Shown here: one piece after another, positions 29,212-38,438 of the stretch | How the letters are laid out: each line of letters starts with the position of its first letter | Numbering within the stretch: position 1 is the first letter of the stretch | Origin: Treponema sp. UBA4692 | Lineage (GTDB): Bacteria; Spirochaetota; Spirochaetia; Treponematales; Treponemataceae | DNA length: 64,000 nt | Reading direction: 5' to 3' | Assembly (NCBI GenBank): GCA_002404895.1 | Contig: DHKO01000012.1 | Span: 1-64,000, forward strand | Made by a program: the position numbers and the translations under genes | Notes under the pieces: generated by a model | What the model saw: the letters and a program-made list of their open reading frames with translations, nothing else | Databases searched by the model: none | What the model was told of the DNA's origin: nothing

Positions 29212-30090
29212 CTATTCGTTATCTTTAGCAAGCAAAGTCGCTATTGCCTTTGCCATTGTAGCAGCATCTTGATTTCCGACTTTTCCAGCCGCCGCTGACG
29301 AAACAGGCGAGCCGCCTGTCGCAAAATCGCTGTCGGTAATGACAGAGCCAGACGAAGCCGACGAGCCGTCAAAATCAACTCCGCCAATATCAGGAAGATT
29401 ATCTATTGATTCTTCATCAGAATTGTCCGATTCATTTTGCGGAGCTTTTTCACCATTTTTTTCCACTTCCGAAACATCTGACTGAACCGCATTTGAATCT
29501 GAAACTTTTTTTCCACCGCCAGTTGTTATCGCGCTCAAGCCTGCCGGAACAAATCCGCCTGCGCTGTTTCCAGTGTTCTTTGTTTCAGATGCAGAATTTG
29601 AAGCTTTTGAATCTGATTTTTCATTTTTTTGCTGGATTACAGGCTTAACAGATTCCGCTTTTTTTTCATCTGCGTTATTTTCCGACAAAACAGAAGGCTG
29701 GGGATTTGAAAAACCAGTTTTTTCAGCGGAAGATTTTTTTTCATCTTCAACAAGAGATTCGCCGTCCAAAACAGACGAATTTGTAACAGAAAATTTTGGG
29801 GAAGAGCCGTCATCTTTCAAAGTTGAATCATCAACAACAATATTCACAACGCTTCCAGCCGCAGGCTTTGTCTCCGCAGAAACTGTGGAATCAGAATCCG
29901 AAACTGAACCGTCAGAGAGGAAAGACTTGTAAATGTACGTGATTCCAACAGACAAAGCGGCAAAAACAGCCGCGAAAATCGCAGCGCGGATAAGCAAATG
30001 CAAAATATTCACGCCGAAAATCAAGCCTATAAAAAAAGACAGGACAAACCCAACCGCAGCCGAGATGCAAATATTCTTCGGGTTTATCAT
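29212..30090 (-). CDS. Two-TM protein with Ser/Asp-rich disordered tail
   Basis: A 292-residue protein. Two N-terminal membrane helices (AAVGFVLSFFIGLIFGVNIL, AAIFAAVFAALSVGITYIY) are followed by about 200 residues rich in Ser, Asp, Glu and Lys, and a short conserved end (DAATMAKAIATLLAKDNE). Treponema pallidum has an uncharacterised gene in the same place between the sigma factor and flhG. Function unknown, possibly a membrane adaptor for flagellar regulation. Confidence 0.75.
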   Translation of the reverse strand: MINPKNICISAAVGFVLSFFIGLIFGVNILHLLIRAAIFAAVFAALSVGITYIYKSFLSDGSVSDSDSTVSAETKPAAGSVVNIVVDDSTLKDDGSSPKFSVTNSSVLDGESLVEDEKKSSAEKTGFSNPQPSVLSENNADEKKAESVKPVIQQKNEKSDSKASNSASETKNTGNSAGGFVPAGLSAITTGGGKKVSDSNAVQSDVSEVEKNGEKAPQNESDNSDEESIDNLPDIGGVDFDGSSASSGSVITDSDFATGGSPVSSAAAGKVGNQDAATMAKAIATLLAKDNE

Positions 30091-30177
30091 CTTACTCCTC
30101 CCTTTTTAAAGATTAAGTCAAAAGTTCCGTTAGGTCAAGTTTTTTCTATTATAATGGAAAACAAACAACTTTTCAGG

Positions 30178-31020
30178 CTACTTTCTGCGCAAGAATTTCT
30201 TCAAGAAACTTGTCACGCCCTCGGAAGTTCCGTCATCATTTTTTTCGATTCTGCCGACAATGTGCTTTATGCACTGCGCGGGCTTTGAAGTCGGATTCAC
30301 AACAATAAACGGCTTTTGGCGGATTACAGAAGCCTGCACAACAGGGTCGTCATAGACAAAGCCGATGTAATCGACTTTTTTGTTCAGAAACTGCGCGACA
30401 ATATTGATAATCCGCTCAGAAATTCGCTTTCCCTCGTCCGCAGAATGAACGCGGTTCACAAGAAGCCTGATATTTGTCTCGCGGTCAACAAGCTCTGTCG
30501 TTATGATTTTTATGATTCCGTATGCGTCAGTGATTGCGGTTGGCTCAGGAGTTGTAACGACATAGACTTCATCAGCGGCGGCGACAAACTGAAGAACATT
30601 GTTCGCGATTCCAGCTCCAGTGTCGATTATGATTATGTCGGCGTTTCCAAGCTGTGAAAACTGCTTCGCAAAATAATCAAGCTCCTCGACAGAAAGATTC
30701 GCAATCTTTGAAAATCCGTTCGCGCCTGCGATAAATTTTATTCCGAATTCGGTCTCGGTTATGATTTCCTGCATCGTCTTCTGGCGGTTAATCACCTGCA
30801 TTAAGTTATACTGAGGAACGATGTTCATAAGAACATTCACGTTCGCCATTCCCAAGTCTCCGTCAATAAGGATAACTTTTTTGCCTTGCTGAGCGTAGGC
30901 AATCGCCATATTTACTGCAAGATTAGACTTTCCCACGCCGCCCTTTCCGCTCGTAATCGCAATAATCCGCGTCTTGTGGTTGGACATCATCTCTTTGAGT
31001 TCCTGTGCCTGATCTTCCAT
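30178..31020 (-). CDS. flhG: FlhG/FleN-like MinD-family ATPase
   Basis: A 280-residue ParA/MinD ATPase: deviant Walker A TSGKGGVGKSNLAVNMAIAY, then VILIDGDLGMANVNVLM, IIIIDTGAGI and VTTPEPTAITDAYG. It partners FlhF, encoded 2 nt upstream in the operon, to control flagellar number and placement. A positively charged C terminus (TSFLKKFLRRK) may contact membrane or partner. Confidence 0.93.
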   Translation of the reverse strand: MEDQAQELKEMMSNHKTRIIAITSGKGGVGKSNLAVNMAIAYAQQGKKVILIDGDLGMANVNVLMNIVPQYNLMQVINRQKTMQEIITETEFGIKFIAGANGFSKIANLSVEELDYFAKQFSQLGNADIIIIDTGAGIANNVLQFVAAADEVYVVTTPEPTAITDAYGIIKIITTELVDRETNIRLLVNRVHSADEGKRISERIINIVAQFLNKKVDYIGFVYDDPVVQASVIRQKPFIVVNPTSKPAQCIKHIVGRIEKNDDGTSEGVTSFLKKFLRRK

Positions 31021-31022
31021 AA

Positions 31023-32312
31023 TTATTTATCCTCCGGAAACTTTTCGTCTATGTAGGCTCTGTCAACTTTGTCAAAATCATCAAGAAATGTCAGAAAACG
31101 CAAAACAGAAGCGTTCTCGATTTTTCTTGGAACTTGCTGGCCGTCGGTTATGTAGGAAACCGATTTTTCTTTCTTTGAAAGAACGCTTATCACATTTCCA
31201 ATCGCAGAAGTCTCGTCCCATTTTGTGATTATGACTGAATTGTAATTGCAGTTCTCGTAATTTCTTATAATCGACATCAAGTCACGCGCTTTTGTTGCGG
31301 CAGAAAAAGCCAGATAGACATCAGGATGAATTCCCTTGACTTCAAGAACTTTCCGCATTTTTCCGATATTCTCTGAATCGTTAGGACTGTAGCCAGGCGT
31401 ATCGATGAAAAGCACATCGAGCTTGTCCTTGTATTCCTCGAAAATCTTCTTGACATCATCTGAGCTTTCCGCCTTGTAGACATCAATCATCAGGATGTCG
31501 CCAAAACGGCGGAGCTGCTCTTCCGCGCCCACACGCGTATGGTCAATTGTAATCATTTTTATTGCAGGCTTCGGCTGATTTTTATCCTTCGCTTCCTTTA
31601 TCAAAGTTCCTGCCATTTTAGCGATTGTCGTGGTTTTTCCGACTCCTGTAGGTCCGACAAGAATAATCACGTGCGGATATTTGTACGGAATGTTCGGAGT
31701 GATTTTTATTGACTCGCCAATCCAAGTGAAAACTGTTTTCTGCACGAATTCAGAGTCTCCGAGCTGCTCCATTGTGAGTTCGGAGCGTAATCGAGTCGTT
31801 ATCTTGTTTATGTACTCAAAAGTGAATTCATTTTTCTGCAGAATATCTTCAATTTCAGCGATTGAAGCAGGCTTGTCGGCAGCCTTTGTCGCCTGAATCA
31901 GAAGATTCATTTTTTCATCAAGAGTTTTCTGCGTCTCCTCGAGTTTTTTGTCAATCATCGAAAGCTGCATCACATTTGTAACGCTGCCGTTTCCCGTCAT
32001 ATTCGACAAAATCTCGTCGCGGCTTTTCTGAAACGCGTCAGACGAAGAAGAAATCGGCTTAGGATTAGGAATGTAGCGGACTTCAACGGTCTCTTTCTGC
32101 CCCCAGCCGAAAAAACCGCCTTTCAATGACTGCTTCTGTCCGGTGATTTTATAGTTCGTGCCGTAAAGATTGTAGAGCTTCGCCTTGCAGTCCTCCAGGC
32201 TTTTCCCTTCGATTTTTTTTTCTTCCTCTTCGGAATCCTGCAAATAGTAAGGGCTTCTGCCTGATATTCTTGAGACGGCTTGATTTCCAGAGCTGATTCT
32301 ATCGTTATACAT
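31023..32312 (-). CDS. flhF: Flagellar SRP-like GTPase FlhF
   Basis: A 429-residue SRP-family GTPase. The N-terminal B domain (GKSLEDCKAKLYNLYGTNYK) and a coiled-coil region precede the NG domain: G1 VGPTGVGKTTTIAKMA, MITIDHTRVGAEEQLRRFGD, G3 DVLFIDTPGYSPND, G4 TKWDETSAIG. It sets the polar site of flagellar assembly. It overlaps flhA by 8 nt. Confidence 0.95.
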   Translation of the reverse strand: MYNDRISSGNQAVSRISGRSPYYLQDSEEEEKKIEGKSLEDCKAKLYNLYGTNYKITGQKQSLKGGFFGWGQKETVEVRYIPNPKPISSSSDAFQKSRDEILSNMTGNGSVTNVMQLSMIDKKLEETQKTLDEKMNLLIQATKAADKPASIAEIEDILQKNEFTFEYINKITTRLRSELTMEQLGDSEFVQKTVFTWIGESIKITPNIPYKYPHVIILVGPTGVGKTTTIAKMAGTLIKEAKDKNQPKPAIKMITIDHTRVGAEEQLRRFGDILMIDVYKAESSDDVKKIFEEYKDKLDVLFIDTPGYSPNDSENIGKMRKVLEVKGIHPDVYLAFSAATKARDLMSIIRNYENCNYNSVIITKWDETSAIGNVISVLSKKEKSVSYITDGQQVPRKIENASVLRFLTFLDDFDKVDRAYIDEKFPEDK

Positions 32313-34455
32313 TTATTTCTCCAAGTATTTCAAGTTTTACATTCCGTCCAGCCGCCATAACCTCATTGATTGAAAGAACAACAGTTCCAGGCATTTCAAA
32401 GTCAATCGAAGAGCGCACAAGCGGTCTGACCGAGCCATCACACAAAATTATTGGCAGATAGTTTTTTTCTTTCACAGCGACAATCGCAGAACTGAGCGCG
32501 TTCACCCACCGTCTGTTGTCAACAGGATCAAAAGCGACTTTCGGCTCGCTTCCGTCTGACGGCGTAAAGCTGTGCTGCAGAATCATTTCCGAAGCCGACT
32601 GCGAAAGCTGCAAAACGCTCAAAGTCTTGCTAGTCTCGTCGTCAACATACTGAAGACAAATCTGAAGCCCCAAAGCCTCGCGCACTTTCTCGATTAAATG
32701 CCACGTGTTCTTTGGAAGATTTCCGAAGTTTGCAAGCGTTTCAAGAATAATCACAATATTTCTGATGGAAACTCTTTCACGCAAAAGCCCCTGAAGAACT
32801 TTCTCGATGTCGCCGTAAGTGTACTTGTAAGTGTTGAGAACTTCGTCAACAACAACAGGATTCTTTTCCTTGACAGCATCGATAATCGCCTTTGTCTCAA
32901 GACGCCCGAGAATTTCAGCCGCGTGCGACTTGATTATTTCCGTCAAATGCGTCGCGATGATTGTCGGCGGGTCAACAACAGCGTAGCCTGCATTTTCAGC
33001 GTCCGCGCGGTTCTCCTCGCTCACCCAGATTGCAGGAAGCCCAAAAGTCGGGTCGTGCGTAGGCTCGCCTTTTATCTCCTCGGTTACGTTTCCTGTGTTC
33101 ATGCACATATAATATCCGAGCTTGATTCTAGCCCTGCCTGCCTCAATTCCACGGATTTTAAAGCTGTATTCATCTGGATTAAGCTGCATATTGTCGATAA
33201 TTCTGATTTTTGGAACAACGAGACCTAAGTCAACAGCCATCTCGCGCCTGATTCTTGTAACGCGCTCGAGAAGCTCCGCGCCGTTCTCCTTGTTCACAAG
33301 AGGAATAAGCGCGTAGCCAAGCTCAAGACAAAGCGGGTCAAGCGGAGCGACAGGGCTTGCATCTCCGTTCTCGCTAGACTGCTTGTTTTTTGATTTCTGC
33401 TCTTCCTCAAGTTTTTTCGCGAAAGAAGTTTTCTGCCTGCGCACAAGCAAATATCCGTAAAAAACAAAAAGCGCGCCAATCGGAAGCAAGAGATACCACG
33501 GAAAACTCGGAATCAAACTCATAAGCGCAAGCGTAATTCCGGTTATAATAAAGACATATCCAGAGCCTGTGAACTGCTTCTTAATCTGCTCGCCCAAGAC
33601 CTCATCGTTGGAAGAATTTCCCGTTACAATCAAGCCGGTCGCAAAAGAAAGCAAAAGAGAAGGAAGCTGCCCCAAAAGACCGTCGCCGATTGTAAGGCGC
33701 GAATAAGTTCCGGCAGCCTCGCCCACGCCCATATTTCCGATTGCGACTCCAGTTATGATTCCCGCAACCAAGTCAATCACAGTGATGAAAATTCCGGCCT
33801 TTACGTTTCCGCTCACAAATTTGCTCGCACCGTCCATGCTCGAGTAAAAATCGATGTCGCGCTGAATCGAAGCCTTTTTCTCACGCGCCTGCTCATCGGT
33901 TATGTATCCTGAATTCAGTTCAGAATCGACCGCGAAAAATTTCTGGTTCATCGCGTCCAAAGAAAATCTCGCGGCGACCTCAGAAACGCGCGTTGCGCCT
34001 TTTGTAATCACAATCACCTGAATAATAATCAAGATGATAAAAATCACCATTCCGATTACAAGCCCGGTCGTTGAAGGATTGGAAATAGTGTCGCCTGTTA
34101 CTATAGAAGAAAAAGCTTTCAGCATATTTCCCGGAAAATTCGCATATCCGGTCGCAGAAGCCCGAGTCAAAATCAGCCTTGTGGAGCTTACGTTCAATGC
34201 AAGACCGTAAAGAGTCGCAAAAAGAAGAACGCGCGGAAAAACCGTAAAGTCAGAGGATTTTGGAGTGTAAAGAACAACAAGCAGGATAACGATGGAAAGA
34301 GCGATGTTGCAAATCATCAAAACGTCCAAAAAAACTCCCGGAACTGGAAGCAAAAGCATCAGAACAATCACAATCGCAAAAGATGCGACTAGATGATTCT
34401 GGACATTTCCAAAATAATTTTTTAGACGGTTTCCCACGCCTGCGTTATTAGCCAT
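32305..34455 (-). CDS. flhA: Flagellar export apparatus protein FlhA
   Basis: A 716-residue protein with eight predicted membrane segments in the first half (SFAIVIVLMLLLPVPGVFLD, ALSIVILLVVLYT, GLVIGMVIFIILIIIQVIVI). The FHIPEP-type region includes RFSLDAMNQKFFAVDSELNS and RDIDFYSSMDGASKFVSGNV. The large cytoplasmic C-terminal domain forms the nonameric export gate ring. Full length for the family. Confidence 0.96.
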   Translation of the reverse strand: MANNAGVGNRLKNYFGNVQNHLVASFAIVIVLMLLLPVPGVFLDVLMICNIALSIVILLVVLYTPKSSDFTVFPRVLLFATLYGLALNVSSTRLILTRASATGYANFPGNMLKAFSSIVTGDTISNPSTTGLVIGMVIFIILIIIQVIVITKGATRVSEVAARFSLDAMNQKFFAVDSELNSGYITDEQAREKKASIQRDIDFYSSMDGASKFVSGNVKAGIFITVIDLVAGIITGVAIGNMGVGEAAGTYSRLTIGDGLLGQLPSLLLSFATGLIVTGNSSNDEVLGEQIKKQFTGSGYVFIITGITLALMSLIPSFPWYLLLPIGALFVFYGYLLVRRQKTSFAKKLEEEQKSKNKQSSENGDASPVAPLDPLCLELGYALIPLVNKENGAELLERVTRIRREMAVDLGLVVPKIRIIDNMQLNPDEYSFKIRGIEAGRARIKLGYYMCMNTGNVTEEIKGEPTHDPTFGLPAIWVSEENRADAENAGYAVVDPPTIIATHLTEIIKSHAAEILGRLETKAIIDAVKEKNPVVVDEVLNTYKYTYGDIEKVLQGLLRERVSIRNIVIILETLANFGNLPKNTWHLIEKVREALGLQICLQYVDDETSKTLSVLQLSQSASEMILQHSFTPSDGSEPKVAFDPVDNRRWVNALSSAIVAVKEKNYLPIILCDGSVRPLVRSSIDFEMPGTVVLSINEVMAAGRNVKLEILGEINV

Positions 34456-34476
34456 TTAAATCCCCACCCAAACAGC

Positions 34477-35577
34477 TTACTTTTTGTTATTGTTGAACTT
34501 TTCCAAATGCGTATAGACAGCGGCAATTGCGCTGAAATAAGCACTAGGTATTGTATCACCGATTTCGGTTTCTGCATAGAGAGCGCGGGCTAAAGGGCGG
34601 TTTTCAACGATAGGAACATTGCTCTCCGCCGCCAAAGTCCTGATTCTGAAAGCCACCTCATCCGCGCCTTTTGCCATAACCTGCGGAGCATCGGCTTTCA
34701 TCGCGTCATAAGCGAGAGCGACAGCAAAATGAGTAGGGTTTGTGATTACAACATCAGATTTTGCGACCTGCTGAGGCATATTCCGCTGCAGCATTTCGCG
34801 CTGAGCCTGCTGAAGATGAGCCTTCACGTCAGGGTCGCCTTCCATCTCCTTGTATTCCTGCTTGACCTCCTGCTTTGTCATCTTCATGCTTTCAAGAAAC
34901 TGCTTTTTCTGCACGAGATAGTCAGGAACCGCAATCACAAGGAAAAAGACTGCGCAGGTCAAAAGAATTTTCGCCGCAATCCAGCAAATTCCGCCGACAG
35001 CGTTATAGACGTTTCCGGCGTTCAAAGTCGCAAGAATCTTCGAGACGTTAGATTTTATAATCAGAAAAGCAATCAGGCCGACAGCGAAAACCTTTATAAA
35101 GGACTTTGCAACGTTGAATCCGCCCTCAAAAGAAAAAAGCGTTTTTTTCAGATACTGGCCGAAACGAGGAAGAATCTTCGAGAACTGAGGCTCAATCGGC
35201 TTTGTCGAAAAAATAAATCCGCGGTTCTGGATTATGTTCGAAAGAACCGCAGCCACTGCTCCGACAACAGCAAGCGGCAAAACCATTTTCGCAAGATTCA
35301 GCACAAAATGCGCGTAAAAACGCTTTTGAAGCATTTCAGGCTCGTTAATGTGCGTAAAATAAAAAACGAGAATCTCCTCGAGCCATCTCCAAAAATACGG
35401 CGCGGAAACAACGAGAACAATCGAAGTCGCAAGCATCACAAGCGCGCCGCAAAGCTCCTGGCTTTTTGCAACCCGACCTTCCTCGCGGGCTTTTCGAAGC
35501 TTGTACTCCGAAGGCTCTTCTGTCCTGCCCTCGTCTTCAGCCGCAAACCACTGAAGGTCAATCTCATCGAACGGCAT
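34477..35577 (-). CDS. flhB: Flagellar export switch protein FlhB
   Basis: A 366-residue protein: N-terminal RTEEPSEYKLRKAREEGRVA, four membrane segments, and the cytoplasmic domain with the autocleavage motif VITNPTHFAVAL. The ATG at 35577 overlaps the fliR stop (TGATG). It switches export specificity from hook to filament substrates. Confidence 0.96.
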   Translation of the reverse strand: MPFDEIDLQWFAAEDEGRTEEPSEYKLRKAREEGRVAKSQELCGALVMLATSIVLVVSAPYFWRWLEEILVFYFTHINEPEMLQKRFYAHFVLNLAKMVLPLAVVGAVAAVLSNIIQNRGFIFSTKPIEPQFSKILPRFGQYLKKTLFSFEGGFNVAKSFIKVFAVGLIAFLIIKSNVSKILATLNAGNVYNAVGGICWIAAKILLTCAVFFLVIAVPDYLVQKKQFLESMKMTKQEVKQEYKEMEGDPDVKAHLQQAQREMLQRNMPQQVAKSDVVITNPTHFAVALAYDAMKADAPQVMAKGADEVAFRIRTLAAESNVPIVENRPLARALYAETEIGDTIPSAYFSAIAAVYTHLEKFNNNKK

Positions 35578-36383
35578 CACGCGCCTCCCGACGAAAATGA
35601 CGCAAAAAGATTTTCAAGATTGCGGAAGCCGATGCTTATCGCGCGCCCGAAAAAATCGCAGAGACTCGGCATCAAAGCCGCAATTATAAAGAAAGAAGTC
35701 AAAATCATAACCGGGAATCCCTCGCTCAAAAGATTCATCTGAGGTGCCGCCTTTGAAAGAATTCCCATCGTAACAGAAATAAGGCACAAAACGCCCATTA
35801 TCGGAAGCGCAATTATAAAAGCGTCAGCAAACAAGTCCGTAAGCCCTGAAAGCAAGAATTTTACGACAGACTCCTGCGCCGACAGGAACGAAATCGCGTT
35901 CAAAGACCTGAAGCTTGAAATAAAAGCCCGTCCAAAAAGAATCTGCGCCCAGTCCGACTGCAAAAAGACAAGCATTGCGACAAGGTTAAAAAACTGGCCC
36001 ATAAGAGGATTTTCAACCTGGCTCAAGGCATCGTAAACTTCAGAAGCCGAAAATCCCATCTGAAAAGCGAAGAACTGGCCGGCCGTTGAAAAAGCGGAAA
36101 AAATAAGGCTCGCATAGAATCCCATCAGAATTCCAATCAAGCCCTCGCCAATAATAAGCATTACATAAGAAACTGAAAAAGCTCCATTTTCACCAAAATA
36201 CGGAGCATAAACAGACAAGTCAACATGCGGAAGAACGATAAACGCGATATAGCCGGAAAGAGCGAGCTTCGCCATTTTTGAGACAGAGCGAATCGAAAAA
36301 AGAGGAAGCGTCATTATGACCGCGAAGCAGCGCACATAAATCAGAAGATAAGCAGGCGCGCCCGCCAAAATTCTCTCCAGCAT
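35577..36383 (-). CDS. fliR: Flagellar export protein FliR
   Basis: A 268-residue membrane protein with about six hydrophobic helices (YLLIYVRCFAVIMTLPLFSI, VMLIIGEGLIGILMGFYASL, DAFIIALPIMGVLCLISVTM). Part of the FliPQR export gate at the base of the flagellum. It lies 12 nt after fliQ and overlaps flhB. Confidence 0.93.
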   Translation of the reverse strand: MLERILAGAPAYLLIYVRCFAVIMTLPLFSIRSVSKMAKLALSGYIAFIVLPHVDLSVYAPYFGENGAFSVSYVMLIIGEGLIGILMGFYASLIFSAFSTAGQFFAFQMGFSASEVYDALSQVENPLMGQFFNLVAMLVFLQSDWAQILFGRAFISSFRSLNAISFLSAQESVVKFLLSGLTDLFADAFIIALPIMGVLCLISVTMGILSKAAPQMNLLSEGFPVMILTSFFIIAALMPSLCDFFGRAISIGFRNLENLFASFSSGGA

Positions 36384-36395
36384 CGAAAAAGGCGC

Positions 36396-36665
36396 CTACC
36401 TTGCAAGCTGAGGAATCTGCGAAAAAAGATTCACCGTGTAATTTGAAAGCATCGAAAACATCCAGCCGCCAATCAGCGCAAGCACAATCAAAATCACAAG
36501 CATTTTCGGAAGAAAAGTCAAAGTCTGCTCCTGAATCGAAGTTGTCGCCTGAAAAATCGCGACAATCAGACCGACAATCAAAGCCGCGCCAAGAACAGGA
36601 GCGCACAAAATAAACACTTGAAAAACCGCGCCGCGCATAAGATTAACAATCATTCCAAGACTCAT
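36396..36665 (-). CDS. fliQ: Flagellar export protein FliQ
   Basis: An 89-residue protein with two membrane helices (FILCAPVLGAALIVGLIVAI and VILIVLALIGGWMFSMLSNY) flanking FQATTSIQEQTLTFLPK, the family signature. Component of the FliPQR gate. Confidence 0.95.
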   Translation of the reverse strand: MSLGMIVNLMRGAVFQVFILCAPVLGAALIVGLIVAIFQATTSIQEQTLTFLPKMLVILIVLALIGGWMFSMLSNYTVNLFSQIPQLAR

Positions 36666-36760
36666 TTTTTCTCCTCGCTTCTAAATTCCAAATTCAAAAT
36701 CAGCCAAAAGCATTCGCCGCTCGTTTCGAGAAAATGCAAAACAATGCCCCGAACTTTTTA

Positions 36761-37642
36761 TTATCTTACAATCGAGACAAAAAGCTGCTGCGTCAAAAGC
36801 CCCCAGCCGTCAACCAGAACAAAAAGCATCAACTTAAACGGCATCGAAATCTGAACAGGAGGAAGCATCATCATTCCCATGCTCATCAGAATCGAAGCCA
36901 CAACCATGTCAATCACGATAAACGGAATATACAAAAAAACGCCGATTTTAAATGCGACCGTAAGCTCGTGCAGAATATACGCCGGAACAATTATGTAAGT
37001 CGGAATGTCCTCCGGCCCGTTCGGAGAAGGAAGATTCGCCATCTGCAAAAAAGAAGAGATATATTTTGACTGCATGCTTCCATCGCTCGCCTGAGTCACA
37101 GTCTGCTTAAGCATGAATTCCCGAAGCGGAGCCTCGGCTTCCCTGTAAGCCTGCTCGATCCCAATCTGACCATCGGAAAGCGGCTTTATGGAATTTCCGT
37201 AAATCGTCCTAAAAACCGGAAACATAACAAAAATCGTCATGAAAAGCGCGATTCCGTTCAAAACCGAAGTCGGCGGAACCTGCTGCAAGGAAAGCGCGCG
37301 CTTTATAAAGTCCAGAACAATCGAAAAACGAAGAAAACAGGTCGTCAAAATCAGAATGCTAGGCGCGAGAGTGAGAACCGTAAGCAAAAGCAAGACTTGC
37401 ACGCTGAACGCGACTTCATTTCCTGAGCGCGGCTGCGTAATGCTTATGTCAACGTTCGGAACATTAAGGCCGCGCACATTTCCGTTCATTTCAGTTGTGC
37501 CTTGAGCCGAGCCGCCAGGAAAATTTCTATTCTGCGAGCTTTGCGCAAAAACCGGCGACGAAAAAATCAAAATCAGAAAAGAAACAAAAGCGAGTTTTTT
37601 TAGATTTTTTACCAGCCGAAGATTTTTTTCCATTTTACTCAC
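36761..37642 (-). CDS. fliP: Flagellar export protein FliP
   Basis: A 293-residue protein with an N-terminal signal peptide (FVSFLILIFSSPVFAQ) and a Gly/Asn-rich linker. Family helices follow, including LTLAPSILILTTCFLRFSIV, QQVPPTSVLNGIALFMTIFV and IDMVVASILMSMGMMMLPPV. It is the core of the export gate. It overlaps fliO by 8 nt. Confidence 0.96.
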   Translation of the reverse strand: MSKMEKNLRLVKNLKKLAFVSFLILIFSSPVFAQSSQNRNFPGGSAQGTTEMNGNVRGLNVPNVDISITQPRSGNEVAFSVQVLLLLTVLTLAPSILILTTCFLRFSIVLDFIKRALSLQQVPPTSVLNGIALFMTIFVMFPVFRTIYGNSIKPLSDGQIGIEQAYREAEAPLREFMLKQTVTQASDGSMQSKYISSFLQMANLPSPNGPEDIPTYIIVPAYILHELTVAFKIGVFLYIPFIVIDMVVASILMSMGMMMLPPVQISMPFKLMLFVLVDGWGLLTQQLFVSIVR

Positions 37643-38324
37643 CTCTGTTGAACCTGTCGCGCTGGTTTTTCAGCATATCGGAAGCGTGCCTTGCGCTGTC
37701 AGAAAATGCGCCGCTGTTTTTTGAGCCTTTCGCAAGGAACAAGTCCAAGACATCGGCAAAAGATTTCGGCTTGCTCACATTCTGATTCTTGTCCGCAATC
37801 AGATTCAGCGAATCGACCAGCTCCTTGTCCTTGATTTCAGCAAGGAGATTTATGTTGTTGTCAGTAACTCCAATCAGATAAGCATTTTCAAGCAAAGTAA
37901 CAATTTGGACTGACTTTCCAGCCCCGATTGAAATCTGCGCGACTTTCCGCAAAAAAGAGTCGTCAGAATCGGCAAATCCGCTGTTTTTTCTGAAAATTTT
38001 CACGACAAAATAGACAAGCGCAATCACAACCAGAAGCGAAATCACCATGCGGAGAAAAAGACCGAAGCTCGACGGAGAACGGCTCTGGTTTTCAGATGCT
38101 GAAACGCTCCAGTAAGGAGCCTGATTTTGTCCGTTCTGCTGATTTTGCGAGCCTTCCGAATTCGCTCCGCCTTTTTCAGAAGCTTCTATTTTGCTTGAAT
38201 TTGAATTAGATGAATTATCAGAAAGACTGTTCTGCGCGAAAGAAACTCCGCAAAGAAAAAATAGAAAAACAAGGACAGCCGCCATTATTTTTCCAAAAGA
38301 GAATGTTTTTGTCATTTTTTCCAC
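37635..38324 (-). CDS. fliO: FliO/FliZ flagellar biosynthesis protein
   Basis: A 229-residue protein: signal peptide (AAVLVFLFFLCGVSFAQ), Ser/Asn/Gln-rich periplasmic segment, one membrane helix (FLRMVISLLVVIALVYFVVK) and a FliO-type cytoplasmic domain (FLRKVAQISIGAGKSVQIVT, NAYLIGVTDNNINLLAEI). It assists assembly of FliP. Position between fliY and fliP matches the treponemal operon. Confidence 0.85.
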   Translation of the reverse strand: MEKMTKTFSFGKIMAAVLVFLFFLCGVSFAQNSLSDNSSNSNSSKIEASEKGGANSEGSQNQQNGQNQAPYWSVSASENQSRSPSSFGLFLRMVISLLVVIALVYFVVKIFRKNSGFADSDDSFLRKVAQISIGAGKSVQIVTLLENAYLIGVTDNNINLLAEIKDKELVDSLNLIADKNQNVSKPKSFADVLDLFLAKGSKNSGAFSDSARHASDMLKNQRDRFNRGE

Positions 38325-38438
38325 CCATTTTTGACAATAGGCAGATTATAACAAAAAAAAATGCACCTGTCGAATACTTTTTGCAAGCAGCGGCAAGCGC
38401 ATTTTTTATTATTCTATGAAAAAATGTTTATTCAACGC